From Physella acuta (lineage: Eukaryota; Mollusca; Gastropoda; Physidae), in NCBI RefSeq assembly GCF_028476545.1, contig NW_026733074.1:1-64000 (forward strand): DNA of 64,000 bases, in the 5' to 3' direction. The translations under genes and the position numbers were made by a program. The notes under the pieces are model-generated. The model worked only from the letters and a program-made list of their open reading frames with translations, was not told the DNA's origin and made no database searches. Within the stretch, counting starts at the first letter, position 1. Each line of letters begins with the position of its first letter. Positions 35,108 through 47,969 of the stretch are shown in pieces.

Positions 35108-38100
35108 ATGTCTACTCATAAAAAACGTCATCATGTTAAAAGGTGAGTCAGATAAAAAAAACAACACTAACATTTAACTTAAAAAGAATTTTTTTTTCTT
35201 ATCTTAATATTATTTGCTTTTTATGGGGTCAGCGTGGTCGAGGCGGTAAAGCTCATGGTTGCTAATCCGAAAAGTCTTGTGTTCAAACCCTCGGGCAGAT
35301 GAGGCTCATTAGCTGGGGACAGCCACTCTTCAAACAACTGCTGCCTTGTAGTTTGTCCTTGGTTGGACAAAGGCTATGGAAGCAAATCCAAAAAGAAAAG
35401 CAGGATGAAATCAGAGTCAATGCCCTCAATGGTGCATAACCAGTTGATACGTATCCTTAATTGTGTTGGAAGGGGATCCCTTCCAACACTAAAATTAAGA
35501 AGAAGAAGAAGAAATTTGCTTTTTATGACAGATTAGGCCTACAATTATTTTTCAACTTATCGTCTTTAAACAGGGCTGCAGATTTAGAGAGTGAAAAACT
35601 ACGACAAGAAATTGAGGACATGGAAAATGCTTTAATTCTTCATCATAGATATCAAGCTGAAAGTGAAAAAAGTGTGAGGGGCATGATAAGGTATGTCTTA
35701 GTTTTACATAATTTACCATATTTACAATTAGACTAGAACATTTCTGTTTTCGTGTTCTAGGCTTGAAACTTTTTCCATGGAACTGGTGTTGTAATTATCT
35801 CTTCCCAGCAATAGTTTGTAGTTGATGTGTGTGTGTAGTTATCTAGTGCATATGCTATAAACAACTGCATTCAACATGTATTGTGCACCAAATGTCCTTG
35901 TTATATATCTCCATTAAATAAGTTTATGTACTTATGCATACCTTGGCACTATATATCCAGGTTTTAACTCATTGTATCATAATTTAAAAAATAGTTTCAA
36001 CGTAGTTTGTTTTCTCATATTGTGTTTGGAAATTATTCCATGTTTTAGAAAAGAAATTGGAGGCTCCAGGTGGGAGCATGGTGGTGAGGGTAAACTCACA
36101 ACTTATAAGTCTAACAGAGACCTGGTAACAACAGACAGATCTAGAAAAGATGTGGAGAGTGCAGACAAGAGGAATCAAGTGTCAGCTGTGGGAGACAATC
36201 AACACATTCAGAGCTCTAAAGCAGAGACCAACCATCACAGAAAGGTCTGTTATTGCTGATTGTTTACCACAAGATAGTTTATTAGTTCTATATAAGGCTC
36301 TTCAGAGTTTTTTTATTAGATACATTGAATTGATTTATAAAATTATTTGTTTCATAATTTTTAAAAACTTTATCAACTAATTTTAGCATTGAGTTAAATA
36401 TTGTCATATATTAATGTTATTTTCACAGCACATTTTTTCATTAATAATATTTCTTCTTAGTAGCTCTTATAGAATTCAGCTATGAGTAAAATAGGTATAT
36501 TTTTTATTTATAGGCAAGAAACAGAGGCAAATCATCAGAAAGACAAGCAGAACCAAAGAAAACTCAAAGAAGGAGTGAATCCCCAACAAAGCTTGAGATT
36601 CAAAGTGTCAGGCCTGTACTGGAATATGTGGAACACCAGGGGTCTGGTGATGCCAAGTCTAAAGGGAGAAGGTCAAAACAAGACGATGAGGTTAGGAAGG
36701 TGAAGGATACTGTAGATCCTGGCCTTCGTCATGGGAGAAGTTATAACGTTCAGGATACTGCTGGAAGAAATGAGAATGCTTTGAATAACAACCAAGAGTT
36801 TACAAAGTTGAGGAGAAATAAAGATTTTAGTGAAGTCACTGAAAAGGTGACATCAAACAGGGATCAAACAAAATCAAAAAGTGGTCAGGCTAGATCAAAA
36901 AGTGGCCAGGAACAATTAAAAAGTGGTGACCTTTCATCAAAAAGTGGCCAGACAACTAGGAAAAAGACAGGCCAAACTGAAGAGTCTCAAACTTATGCTC
37001 CAACTTCCCCAGAAAATACTCACAGTAAAAGAACCAATACTAATTTTTCTAGACTAGAGGCTTCACAGTTGCACTCCATACCAACCAAAGCCAATGCAGA
37101 AAAGTCAAAGAGAGCACCAATCAAAATTAATGTAGAAAAGTTAGTCAGCACTCCAACCAAAGTTAATGCAGAAAAGCAACAAAATGAATCCTACAATAAA
37201 AACCAGACTCCTAACTTCATGTCCCCATTAATACCAGGCTACGCACTGAGCCTGGAGAGACAAAACAGTGACGGTGCATTGAAGAAAACCAAACCGCACT
37301 CTGATTCAAAGCCTAGAAGACATACCACAGGTGTCGATAATGACCCTCTGTCAAACAAGTGGGCAGTGACCAGCCAAGGTGTGTCGTACCTTGAATCAAA
37401 AACCTGGAGGCACCAGACTGTAGATGGGGATGACAGTTTTACCAAGATGCACTCCACACCCAGCAGCAGAAGTAACAGCCGGTCATCCATGAGGAGACCA
37501 GACTCCGCCAGCTGCCTCTCACCTGATGTCATCCACTCTCCTCCCCTGTCCTTGTCATCTAATACCAGCCCAGTGCCCACTAAAAGACAAGATAGCTATT
37601 CAGATTTTAACCTGTTCCACCACAGCACAGGTAGCCACTTCTCACCTGTGGTGCCTGCTGCATCATGGGAGCACGGCAACATCTACACACAGCCATCACA
37701 AGGTGTGCTCTCACCTGTGCAGGACGTAAACAAAATACTAACATTGTTTACAGATAGTGGTGGTGTTTACAAAGAAAATTCTCTTAGCCCACAGGGAAGA
37801 ACTTTTTTCCAGAAAGGTAAGTTAATTTTTTAGAATGTATTTCTTTATTAAACCTTTACAGGAAGTCCATAAGCAATTCTGTTAAGAAAGATTTACATTA
37901 TAATAAATTATATTATTTAAACATCAACAAATTTTTGTGTGGTTCCAATTCAGAGAAAGTTGGACTACTGTTATTTTGAAGTTAAGCTCAAAAACTTGAG
38001 TTCTACCTTTGATTCACAGTATATAATCGTTTTATTTGTTTACGTTTTTGAAAGAAAATCTTACTAACCCTCTGAAGATATACATATTTATCTCTTTATT

Positions 38101-41100
38101 CCAGATACCTCATTACAAAGCCCAGCCCCTGTGAAGTGTGACGCTGAGGTTGAGTTCTGGCTCCATCAGCTGGGTCTCCAGTCTGTGGAGTCTTATATTG
38201 CTCTGTTTGCTGAGCATCAGATGGACATGGCTAGTGTTAGACTCCTGTCTGCCAACTCCCTGAGAGCCATGGGCATCAATGCTCTTGGCCCCATCATGAA
38301 AATTATTAAAGGTGTTCAGATTTTGTGTCGAGAGGATAACCCACCATCTACACCAAGTGGAGAGAACCCAAAGCTTGATGAAAGTGAGAAATTACAAGAC
38401 AGTGTTCCTTTGGTTAACAAGGATAAACAAAGTCCACAAACAGGAAGTGAACTTTTGGCTGAGAAAAGAAGTCTGATAGCAAATCTGGCATCTTTACATT
38501 TAACCAAAAGCCCAGATGACCAAGAAGGACAATTACATTTGGAGTCCTTAAATGAAGCAGAAAATACCCAGAGTTTTCTCCCCTCAGACTCTGATCCTTC
38601 TCAGAAAACCAAAAACAAACTGGCAAACATGAAGATTAAAAACAACCTCTCTGATGGTGTTGATGAAATTACACCTGTTGTTGAATTAAAAGGGAAAGCT
38701 AAGAAATCTAACAAAGTCAAGGGAAAGAATTCAAGTTTGAAAGTGACAGGCAAACCCCCAGCTGCCACAAAACTTAGTGATGATGGTGAGTTTTGTTTAC
38801 CTGTTCATGGTGTATATAGTGATGATGGTTTTATTTACCTGTTCGTGGTGTAGATAGTGATAATGGTTTTATTTACCTGTTCATGGTGTAGATAGTGATG
38901 ATGGTTTTATTTTCCTGTTCATGGTGTAGATATAGATGGTTATTTCCTTTTGATTTTTACCTGTAGATAGAATTCTTATTTTTACCCATCCATAATGTAG
39001 TTAGAGGTATTTGTGAGTTCTTTTGGTTTTAATCTGGCCATGGAGTAGATAGGGAAGGCATTCTAATTATTCTTCAGAGATTATTCTACTTAAGCAACAT
39101 AAATTTGATTCAGACTACAAAATTAAGTCAGCCACATGTGGGAAAATGTGTTACTACATTGCTGTCAGTATACTACCTGTAATAGATATTTTACAGACGT
39201 CTTAGCTATGACAGATGTGTACACCTATACCTGTGATTGATTATTATACCTGGCTATTATCTTAACAGGTGTAGCATCTGCTGCCCAGAGAATTTCTATC
39301 AAGCAGCAACAACAGCGTCAGAAAGAGCTGGCAGATGAGAAGAACATGGCTCTAAGAAAACAGGTTAGAATCAGACCTTGTGTATTTTATACACACAAAA
39401 AAACTTTTGGTTCTTAGATACATCACAGGGAAAACATTTTTATAAATGATTTGAATTAGGATTTTTTAAACAAAATATAAGCAGGGTTTATTATTAAAAC
39501 TAAATTGAAACTATTTATAAATGTAAATATAAAAGTTTTATTACAGATTTTTTTATGGAATGGATGAGTTCAGTATTTCTAAGACAAAATTTTAATATTT
39601 TTTTCATGGGCAGATAAGAGACAACATGGCTGCCAAGCATGTGACCAGAAGAAGCTCTAGCCTGGAGAGAACATCAGTTCCCAAAAAATCTGGGTTAGAG
39701 AGGTCTTCATCTTTCTCATCACCAAAGATTGAATCTAACAATGTGAGTACATCTTCTCAGCTAATTGTCTTCAGAATTCTGTTTATATTGTGATATTTAA
39801 ATAATACAGTTGTTATTGTTATCATCCTTACTAGATTACATTTTTAAAATAGTTTTTTAGTCACTTTTTTGCTCTTGCAATTTTAGCCAGTGTTTGTAAT
39901 TATCATTAAAACTCTGAAAGGTAATTTCTTTATTAAATATTAATTTATTTTTCTGCATCAGCTCTCTGGCATGGAAGACTTTTTGTCAACTAGGAGTTTA
40001 AAACCAAAACAAAGTAGGATTTCTTTTTCACACTTTCTACACAGTAAAAACACATTTTAAGCTATTTATAATTGCATTTAATGTTTATTTATTGAATAAG
40101 ACTTCAAAAGATTTAAATATTTAGCTTAGTTTACATATATTGTTCTCTAAATTTTGAGCTTGCTGTAACACCCCTCCCCCTACATTTTAAGTCTCTCACT
40201 TCTACTCTCTTGTAATGTTATATCACAAATAATTGAATGACAAAAATCAGTGCTGCAGATTCATTCATTTTTGTTTATATATTATCTGTAGATCCAGCTT
40301 GCAACCATCAAGAGGAAAGATACCTGGATAAAAGCCTGGATAAACTGGATATTTTTGCATCTGATGTAAATCCATCTTCATCTTAGTGATCTAAGTTCAT
40401 ACACTGGTCTTTTGTTTTAATAATAGAAAATTCTTTTTGTCCTTACGATAAAATAATTTTATTTTCAAGAAAATATCAGATTATAAGCAAAATATATTCT
40501 TTTAATTCCATAACTACATATTAGATTGTGATTTATGGGCCATCACACAGTGTACAACATGTTAAAATCTGTATTTAAGGATGGAGATGCAGGAAGGGAA
40601 GGTACTTACAGCAAAGATGCTGCCTTAGGGACTGTGAGAGAGCTACAGAAACAGCTGAGTCAGCTAGAGCTGCATCTCATCCAGCAACAAGATGACCAGA
40701 GCCCTGATCATCCAGAGAGCTGTGGAGATCTGGTCACAGAACAGGATGACCACAGTCCAGCCAGGCAGTCAGAGGATGACCACAGTCCAGCTCACTCTGC
40801 CAGGAGGAGAAATGCTGCAGAAAGGAGGCGGAAAAGAGCCGCGATGGGCTGGGTGGGGGATGAGGAGGGTGAAGGCTTGGTCTTAACTTCACCATTTTAC
40901 AAGTCAGAGCCCTCTTTAGAATTAGAGATACACAATGCTATTGGTGCTGCTACTGACCAGTCAGATATAAGGAAATTATTTGCTGTGGACATGGATGAAA
41001 GAAAGCATAAGGTAACTGAGGATGAAAAGTTGAAGAATAACAATGTGGGATCTTCAGCCCTTGTTAGAAAGAAGAAACAAAATACTTTTGATGACAGTAA

Positions 41101-44100
41101 ATTTTCCAAACCAACTAACAGGTATGAAAATGTTTTATTTATTACTTTTATAGATCATTTGCAGTGGTAACGAATGTCATGTTAAAAATCTGGAGGTATT
41201 AAAAAAATGATGAATAAAAAAATTCCATAATGTATATTTTATTATTGTTAATTATAGTATAATTATAGTTAAGAGAAATAAAAATATCTCAGTATTCTTA
41301 AATAGCATATAACAATATTGATTATATGTAAAACAAAGGATTTCAGTACATTTGACTCGGGTTTAGTTAATTTGAAATATTGTACAATTTGAAAAAATGA
41401 AACTTTTTTATAAAAAACTTGAAAAAAGGTTTAAACATTTTAATTAATTAAAGTTTCAGATCTATTTTTCCTCATGATATAACAAAAATTAATTATGTTT
41501 GAATATATTACACAACATAATTGTTTTTTTCTGATTGAGGATTAAAACGTTTACATGTTGGTTTTATCATGAAATTATTTTGAAATAGATCTAGACTAGA
41601 CCTACTGACTGTTGGCTACCATATTGAAAACCTGAAGAAAGTGGAACTCAATAGACATGACATTGATTTTAATATTTCAGGTATGTCTAAAGCTTTATTT
41701 TCATTTATGTTAGAAACTTTTGTCTTATCTTTTAGTTTGTGTTGAAACTAAAACCTGCAATTATTTTCACACTTATGAACAGTGTTCCCTCTAAGCTGTG
41801 CGTAGTTTTGAGCTGCCACGAGTAATTTTGTAAAATGAATATACTCTTGTATAAGATATTTAGAACAGCGCGCACAGAAAATACAAGTTGCACACTAGCT
41901 TTTCCCCCTTAGAGGCAACATTGCTTATAAAATAAAACACATTATGTGTCTATCTATAGATCTACTTGGAGACGGAACCTTTTCTCAGGTGTATAAAGGT
42001 AAATACCAGGACTCAGGTGTGGCAGTGAAACAGCTGAAGACATCTCTTGTGGCTGCTGATAGGAACTACTTTGCTGCTGAGGTGAGAAATTTTATGTTTT
42101 GTATTTGTAAAGCCATTTTAGAAATGATGTTCATAGCAGCAAGGTACATTATGTTTTAGAAATTACATAAATTATTTTGACCAAATAATGTTTGTTGGTG
42201 TCAGTGATGAAATCACAAACCAGATTAACATGACCCAATAATGTTTGTAGGTGTCAATGCTGCAAGAACTTGAACACCCCCATGTTGTCAGGCTGCTGGG
42301 TGTCTGCATCACAGACAGACTTCCTCTCATTGTCCTAGAGTTCATGTCAGGTGGCAACCTTCACACGCTACTACATGACCACACCAGGTAGGGCTAGATT
42401 TAAAGACACTTTCTTTTTAGCTATTTAAATGTTGGTCCACTTCTACATATTTAAAGAAAATTTTTTATTTCCTTAGTGCATGTATTAAAGGTTGATATTA
42501 AACTCTTTTTTTGTATTAATTTAAAACATTTCACTAACTGTTAGTAAATAGAAATTTTGATGAACATGTGCTATGATTGTGTTAGGCCATCTCTGAAGCA
42601 TGAAGAGTATTGTAAAATTGGCCAGGATATCAGCTCTGGTATGCTGTACCTCCACCAACACAACCCTCCTGTTCTACATTTGGACTTGAAATCTCCCAAT
42701 GTTTTACTTGGCCAGGATCTGCTTGCCAAAGTGGCTGATTTTGGATTTTCTAAGCTAAAGTAAGCCTGAAACTGAAATCAGCTGTTTTGCAAACTGGCTT
42801 AAACATTCAAGGCATTTGTTTTCAGTGTCTTGTGCATCTAGTTTATATATCTGTTTTATGTTTTATTATTACTAGCTTTAAGCTGTCACTGTGTGGTGTG
42901 GGTGGTGTTATATGAGTGTGCACAGTGACCTAGACAGGATGCTTCAATATTTTGCCTTACTCGTTTTCTAGACATGAGGCGGATGCTAAAATGTCAAGGG
43001 CAGGTAAGCCAAAGCAACCCCAGCATGCACCTGCTTGGATGGCCCCAGAACTGATCACTATAGGGGAGGTCACTGCTAAAGCTGATGTTTACAGCTATGG
43101 GATGGTCTTATGGGAAATGTTAACCAGGCAGACACCTTATAATGGATGCTCAGTCTATCAGGTGAGAAAATTCTACTCGTTTTAAATTATTGTCACAGAT
43201 TTAAAGATTTAAATTCTATAGGTTGAGTGCTACAAATGTAACAAAGAAAAATAAAATAAAACTTAATTAGATCAACACGGGTAGGTTTTTTTTTGTTACC
43301 TATGCTATAAATAGATGCAGTGTTTACTTTAAATTTGATTTGTGATTGTGTCAGGTTTTGGAGCAAGTGAGAATGAAGAAGAGGCCAGAGATTCCTGGCC
43401 ACTGTCCAACAGAACTGACCAGACTGATAGAGAGGTGCTGGGACCAGAACCCTGCTGCCAGACCCAATTTCAAGGTAAACTATCAGTTACTGGCCCTAGT
43501 TTAAGGTACTCTAACTCTCAGTTACTGGCCCTTGTTGAAGGTACCCAAACTGTCAGTTCCTGGTCCTACTTTATTCAAAGTGTATACTGATTGTTACAGT
43601 ATACTGCTTATTTTTTCTATGCAATCTTTTTAAAATTAAAAATGGTGAATATATAACAACATAATTTTGAAAATATATTCAGTGAATCAGTGTCTAACTT
43701 AATAGTTCTTGTTATTTATGACATAACTTCTATCTACTATAAATATAGATGAGACACACAAATAGTCACACTCTAGGAATGAGCCCTGTAATTAATTTAA
43801 CCTACCCTTGAATAAGTCACTTACCATTTTGTCCATATGGTACAGAATGTCATGACATTTTTATGTAATTACTAGTAATTTACTAAACCTGACCAAAAAA
43901 AATGAATCTAAAGGCTAAAAAGTAAACCCAAGGATAGTCATTTTTAACTTTTATTTTTATGTTTACTAACAACCTAATTCTATAAATATCAGAATAATAA
44001 CAGTGAGAGAAGCTTCAGTATGAAGCCTAAATATATCACTGTATACTTAGGACTAATGTTTTATTTCAGGAAGTTTCCAAGAGTTGGTGCCAGATTGCTG

Positions 44101-47100
44101 AGTCAGCACAAATAGTTGTAGCAGCAGCCCAAGAAGTTGAGCAGCAGGTGTCTAGTAAAATGTTACAAAAACTTGCTCAAGTCTGTAGCCCCACTCCAGT
44201 ACTGGAACAGGAAGTTCCAGACTCAGCTAGGATGGAAGTGCTTTCATTTTCATCAGAAGGAAGTGAAGTAAGGGAGAGCAGTAGCAGTGACTGTGATTTA
44301 CTCCCAGGAGTTACATCCCCTGGTACAATAAATGTGATGGCACACAATGAGAAAGCTGAAGACTATAAACCAAATATTGCTAAAAAATCAGAGCCTGCAG
44401 CCAATGTAAATCAGCAGGTGGATAAATTGCTACAGGATAACTCTCAATCACTACAGGATAACTCTGAATCATTACAAGATATCATGAAGAGGTACCTCCC
44501 CTTGTCACGCCCCCACTCAACCCCCAGCAAGTCATTTGATCAGAAAAAACCTAGTCATTTAAATCATGAGAAACTGCTTCCTCTCCGGCATTCATTAGAC
44601 AAGCCCCACCCACTACCACTGTCATCAGTCACAACCTCACAACCCCTGACCACTAGTGTTAGCCCTACCTTGCCAGCTAAGCTACCTATCACTGCATCAG
44701 TGAATTTCACCAGGAAACCTAACTCTGATCAGCACAACAAGACTGGAACTCTCCAGTCTGAAAGTCAGTCTTATGTGCCATCTTTCTACAAGGACATTCA
44801 ACCTAAGAGAAAAATAATCAAAGGGAACTTACAAGCTGATGAAATGGGACATAGAAGACAGAGATTGGTTGACAATTCTGGAGATGGTAAAAACCTAATT
44901 GACAAATCCCTTAGGGGTGGCGATCCAGCTAAAATTTTATCAGACAGATCCCCAGAGGCAGATAATCCTTCTAAAACTTTGTCACACAGACTTTCAGGGG
45001 TAGATAATTCTAGTAAAATTGTGTTGGACACACCATCAGGGACAGTCACTCCAACTAAAGGCTTGTCTGATAGTTCTCCAGGGATAAAAAATCCTTTATT
45101 TTCTGAAAATAACAGTTGTCGGGTTCCTGATATTTCTGAAAGTACAATGACAGAAAAGTCAGAAATTAGCCCTCCCAAAGATACATACACTACAAACGTG
45201 TCCAATGCCGAAGGGGCACCACTAGGAATTAACAAACCTACAGAGTTGTCTTTCTTGCCATTTAAATCACCTTCTAGTCCATCCAGTCTCAGTGACTCCA
45301 TGTCTCGTGATCCCACTGAAACAACACATAAAGATCTGTCTACCACACCTCACACAACTTCTAGCCCTGCTGACATAGACAAAAACTTTAAAAACTCTGA
45401 CCCAACATTTTTACAAAACAAAACCAGCCAACTCACTGACACTGTGTGTTCAGATACTAAGCCTGTCAGATACAGACCTCTTGCTCGAGATTTATATTCT
45501 GAGCTAAGTACAGATATTTCTTTAGATAGCCTGGTTTGTGAAAAAGTTGGATTAAAAGTGGAAACAAATAACAAAACAAATGAAAGATATAACAGCAGTG
45601 TCAAATTAACAGATGATGTGACACGTGAAGCATTGAGAACTAGGCACAGAACTTCCTCACCTAAATCTGAAGCCAGAAAATCTGACAAGTTTAACCACTT
45701 TAGGGTTGTCAGCTCATCACAACAAAAACTTGACCAATCAGATTTTAGGTCATCACAACCAAAACTTGACCAACCAGATGTCAGGTCATCACAACAACAA
45801 AAACTTGACCAACCAGATATCAGGTCATCACAACCACTAAAACTTGACCAACCTGTTAGGTCATCACAACTAAAACTTGAACAGCCAGTAACCAGGTCAT
45901 CACAACAACAAAAACTTGACCAACCAGATGTTAGGTCATCACAACAACAAAAACTTAACCAACTGGTTTCCATGCCTGAACCCAAGAGATCTGACAAGCA
46001 CAACCACTTCAGTGTTGTCAGTTCAACACAGCCACTAAAAAGCAACAGGTCTACCAGCAACACAAATTACCAAAGCTTTTTCCTTCATCCCCCTGATGAC
46101 ACTATGGGAAACCTTAGAGAGCCAGAAGTGGGGAGGTTTAGCCTGAACACAGTAGACTCACTTGATGGGGTCTTGGGTAATGGAGGCACTGCTGTAAATT
46201 TTGTGTCTTCTAATGATGCTGTGATCAGGTTAGAGTTTGCTAGAAAGTTTAGTGAGTTGAATGTTCACCTAAGTCAGGATGACGCAACTCCAAGGGATTC
46301 ACTGGAATTTGACAATACACAAATGTTACAAATGGACAATGATACCGCCCAAAAGCAGCATGTGAATTTTAACAATTATACCTCCCAAAAGCAGACTCTG
46401 AACTATAACAATAATACCTCCCCAAGACAGTCTCTGAAGCTGGACAATAACACCTCCCTCATTCAGCCCAGAGCTGCTGACAGTACAAAATTAAATTGCA
46501 TGAGGGTTGAGCCAAGTCCTGTGTTGGTGAAACAGGATGCTCTAGCTGGCATCAGACAAGGACCAGACACCCCCAGGTTGCCACCCAGTCATTCACGGCC
46601 AGGTGGCACACACGTATCAGCCCCAACAAGATCACAAGCCAGTCCTTTAGTGGACAATCTAAAACAGGACACCCATGCAACACATGGCAGCCATCACTCC
46701 GATGTCCAACGGTTGGACATGCAAAATAATTCTCCCAGACAATATAGGACATCGTTAATGGAGAGACAAAAACTTGACCAGTGTACTAATTCCCCCAGAG
46801 TAAATGGCGCATCAAGCTTTCACAAGCCTGACCTTCAAAGGCCTGTAGGAGACTATAAAAGTGTAGCACAACAAAGTAATGGTCAGAAAACTATTCCGGA
46901 TGTCCAGAAACCACAGGAGAGTCCTCAGAACAACATGCGCCTGTCTCTGGAGGCCAATGCTCTGTTGATGCAGAAAGGTAAACTGAGAGCAGTGCAGACA
47001 AGGGAGCCGGCGCCATTGTTGGGTGTGGTCAGGGAGGAGGGTCAGATGCCGTCTGTGGCTAACATCTTGAAGAAGGTAAGACAACTCCTACCATTCTTAC

Positions 47101-47680
47101 TAATTTTATAGTGTACAGATAACCCAGAGCATTATATATTTCTTCCGTTCAGCTGTTGAATAGTTTGTGGCCACATTTCTGGAATATCATGCTCTTTTTT
47201 ACTACCTTAAAAGAGTTTATCTTTTTTAATAATGTGAATCTAGTTTTAAAAAAGAAGGATAAGTTTAGGATTATCTACCATTAGCAACCGATGGTCCAGA
47301 AATAGCATGAGTAGTTGTCTTCCTTAACTTTTCCCAAGTTATAACAACTGCTTTTTGAATAAAAGTATTTTATTTATTCAGACCTGTATAATATTTATAC
47401 AGCTACCTTGTCTTAAGTTACATTTTAAATTAATTAATGGCTGTTATTAACAGATTTACTGGATTTGGTTCTATAACGAAGTTCTTTACCAATTTATATA
47501 TAGTCACTGGTTGAAAGTAAGTAATTGATTATAATTAAGTTAAATGACATGAAATAATTATATTAATTTTGGGTCCCCCGTTAGGCACTGATTGACCGCA
47601 GGTTTGCTATGGGGGTCAACGAGGACAGTGCAGAGTTCACACCTGATGTGTCCTGGTCCTTACAAGATGAGGACAGCTGA
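35108..47680 (+). CDS. SAM-domain TKL-type protein kinase, 2,386 residues
   Basis: Eighteen exons: 35108-35142, 35574-35690, 36049-36244, 36514-37816, 38105-38785, 39269-39363, 39614-39742, 39962-40013, 40292-40365, 40580-41121 (start least certain), 41589-41680, 41960-42081, 42251-42387, 42586-42759, 42972-43161, 43355-43474, 44070-47075, 47585-47680. They sum to 7,161 nt in one frame. The protein has a short charged helical N-terminus, a Ser/Lys-rich region with SKSGQ repeats, a SAM domain (about 563-628), and a kinase domain (about 1100-1353) with LGDGTFSQV, Lys1129, Glu1146, HLDLKSPN (Asp1225, Asn1230), DFG (1243) and WMAPE. HLD replaces HRD, so it is a non-RD kinase; all catalytic residues are present. 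A 1,000-residue disordered tail from one 3-kb exon holds RSSQQQKLDQPD repeats (about 1902-1988). Similarity is to the MLK/MAP3K-like TKL group; I cannot name an orthologue. Confidence 0.88.
35225..35516 (+). mobile_element. tRNA-derived SINE in intron 1 of the kinase gene
   Basis: Starts with a pol III A-box-like GTGGTCGAGGCGGTAAAGC and a B-box-like GTGTTCAAACCC, the tRNA-like head, followed by a unique body and an (AAG)n tail at about 35497-35512. It belongs to a different family from the SINE at 8876. Confidence 0.75.
38779..38945. repeat. 38-42-bp tandem repeat spanning a splice donor
   Basis: Copies of GATGATGGTTTTATTTACCT plus GTTCATGGTGTAGATAGT start at 38779, 38821, 38859 and 38897. 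The first copy includes the last seven coding bases of exon 5 and its donor GTGAGT; the others have GTTTTA in place of the donor. The array therefore grew from the exon-intron junction. Confidence 0.9.
41781..41923. mobile_element. hAT-type miniature element in kinase intron 11
   Basis: 143 bp. The left end CAGTGTTCCCTCTAAGC and right end CTTAGAGGCAACATTG are inverted (about 13 of 16 bases). Flanking 8-bp direct repeats are CTTATGAA (41773-41780) and CTTATAAA (41924-41931), 7 of 8 identical. It ends 36 bases upstream of the exon that encodes the ATP-binding loop, so it forms most of the 3' splice-site neighbourhood. Confidence 0.85.
42178..42262. repeat. 53-bp-spaced duplication spanning a splice acceptor
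   Basis: TGACCAAATAATGTTTGTTG (42178) and TGACCCAATAATGTTTGTAG (42231) are duplicates, as are the bases that follow ('gtgtcagtgatg' and 'gtgtcaatgctg'). The second copy supplies the TAG acceptor used before exon 13; the first has TTG at that place. Confidence 0.85.
43475..43577. repeat. 35-bp tandem triplication starting at a splice donor
   Basis: TCAGTTACTGGCCC-type units recur at 43483, 43518 and 43553. The donor of exon 16 (CAAG|GTAAAC) is echoed by AAG|GTACTC and AAG|GTACCC at 35-bp steps, so three donor-like sequences stand in a row. Use of the second or third would read into an in-frame TAA. Confidence 0.85.
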
Positions 47681-47963
47681 TCTATTTATAGACACTGATG
47701 CACCACAACACAACTAACATTATATTGTAGGAATGAACTATACGTAGATATACCGTAGATATTACAAGCATATACTCAAGATGTTACTGCTGTCTCAAGC
47801 AAGTATTGTATTAAGGTGAAGGTTTATGCAAGTTTATAGATGGTTGTTAATGTATGAAAATTATGGTTCAAATTAGTGTTGTAAGTTAAGGATTTAGCAT
47901 TCTAAAACAAAATTACATCTCTCCAACTACATAGATGCAAAAATTGTCTGGAATTTAAAAAAA

Positions 47964-47969
47964 AATAAA
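47964..47969 (+). terminator. Candidate poly(A) signal, kinase gene
   Basis: AATAAA about 285 bases after the stop codon, followed by a second AATAAA-like copy near 47980. Confidence 0.5.

Noticed and set aside
40525-40579. Longer 5' part for kinase exon 10 starting at ATTAG or CACAG acceptors
   Set aside because: Both alternatives break the reading frame set by exon 9. The acceptor at 40579 keeps it, although its pyrimidine tract is weak.
44798-46063. Minus-strand frames of 182 and 237 codons opposite kinase exon 17
   Set aside because: They are antisense shadows of a real coding exon and show no domain.
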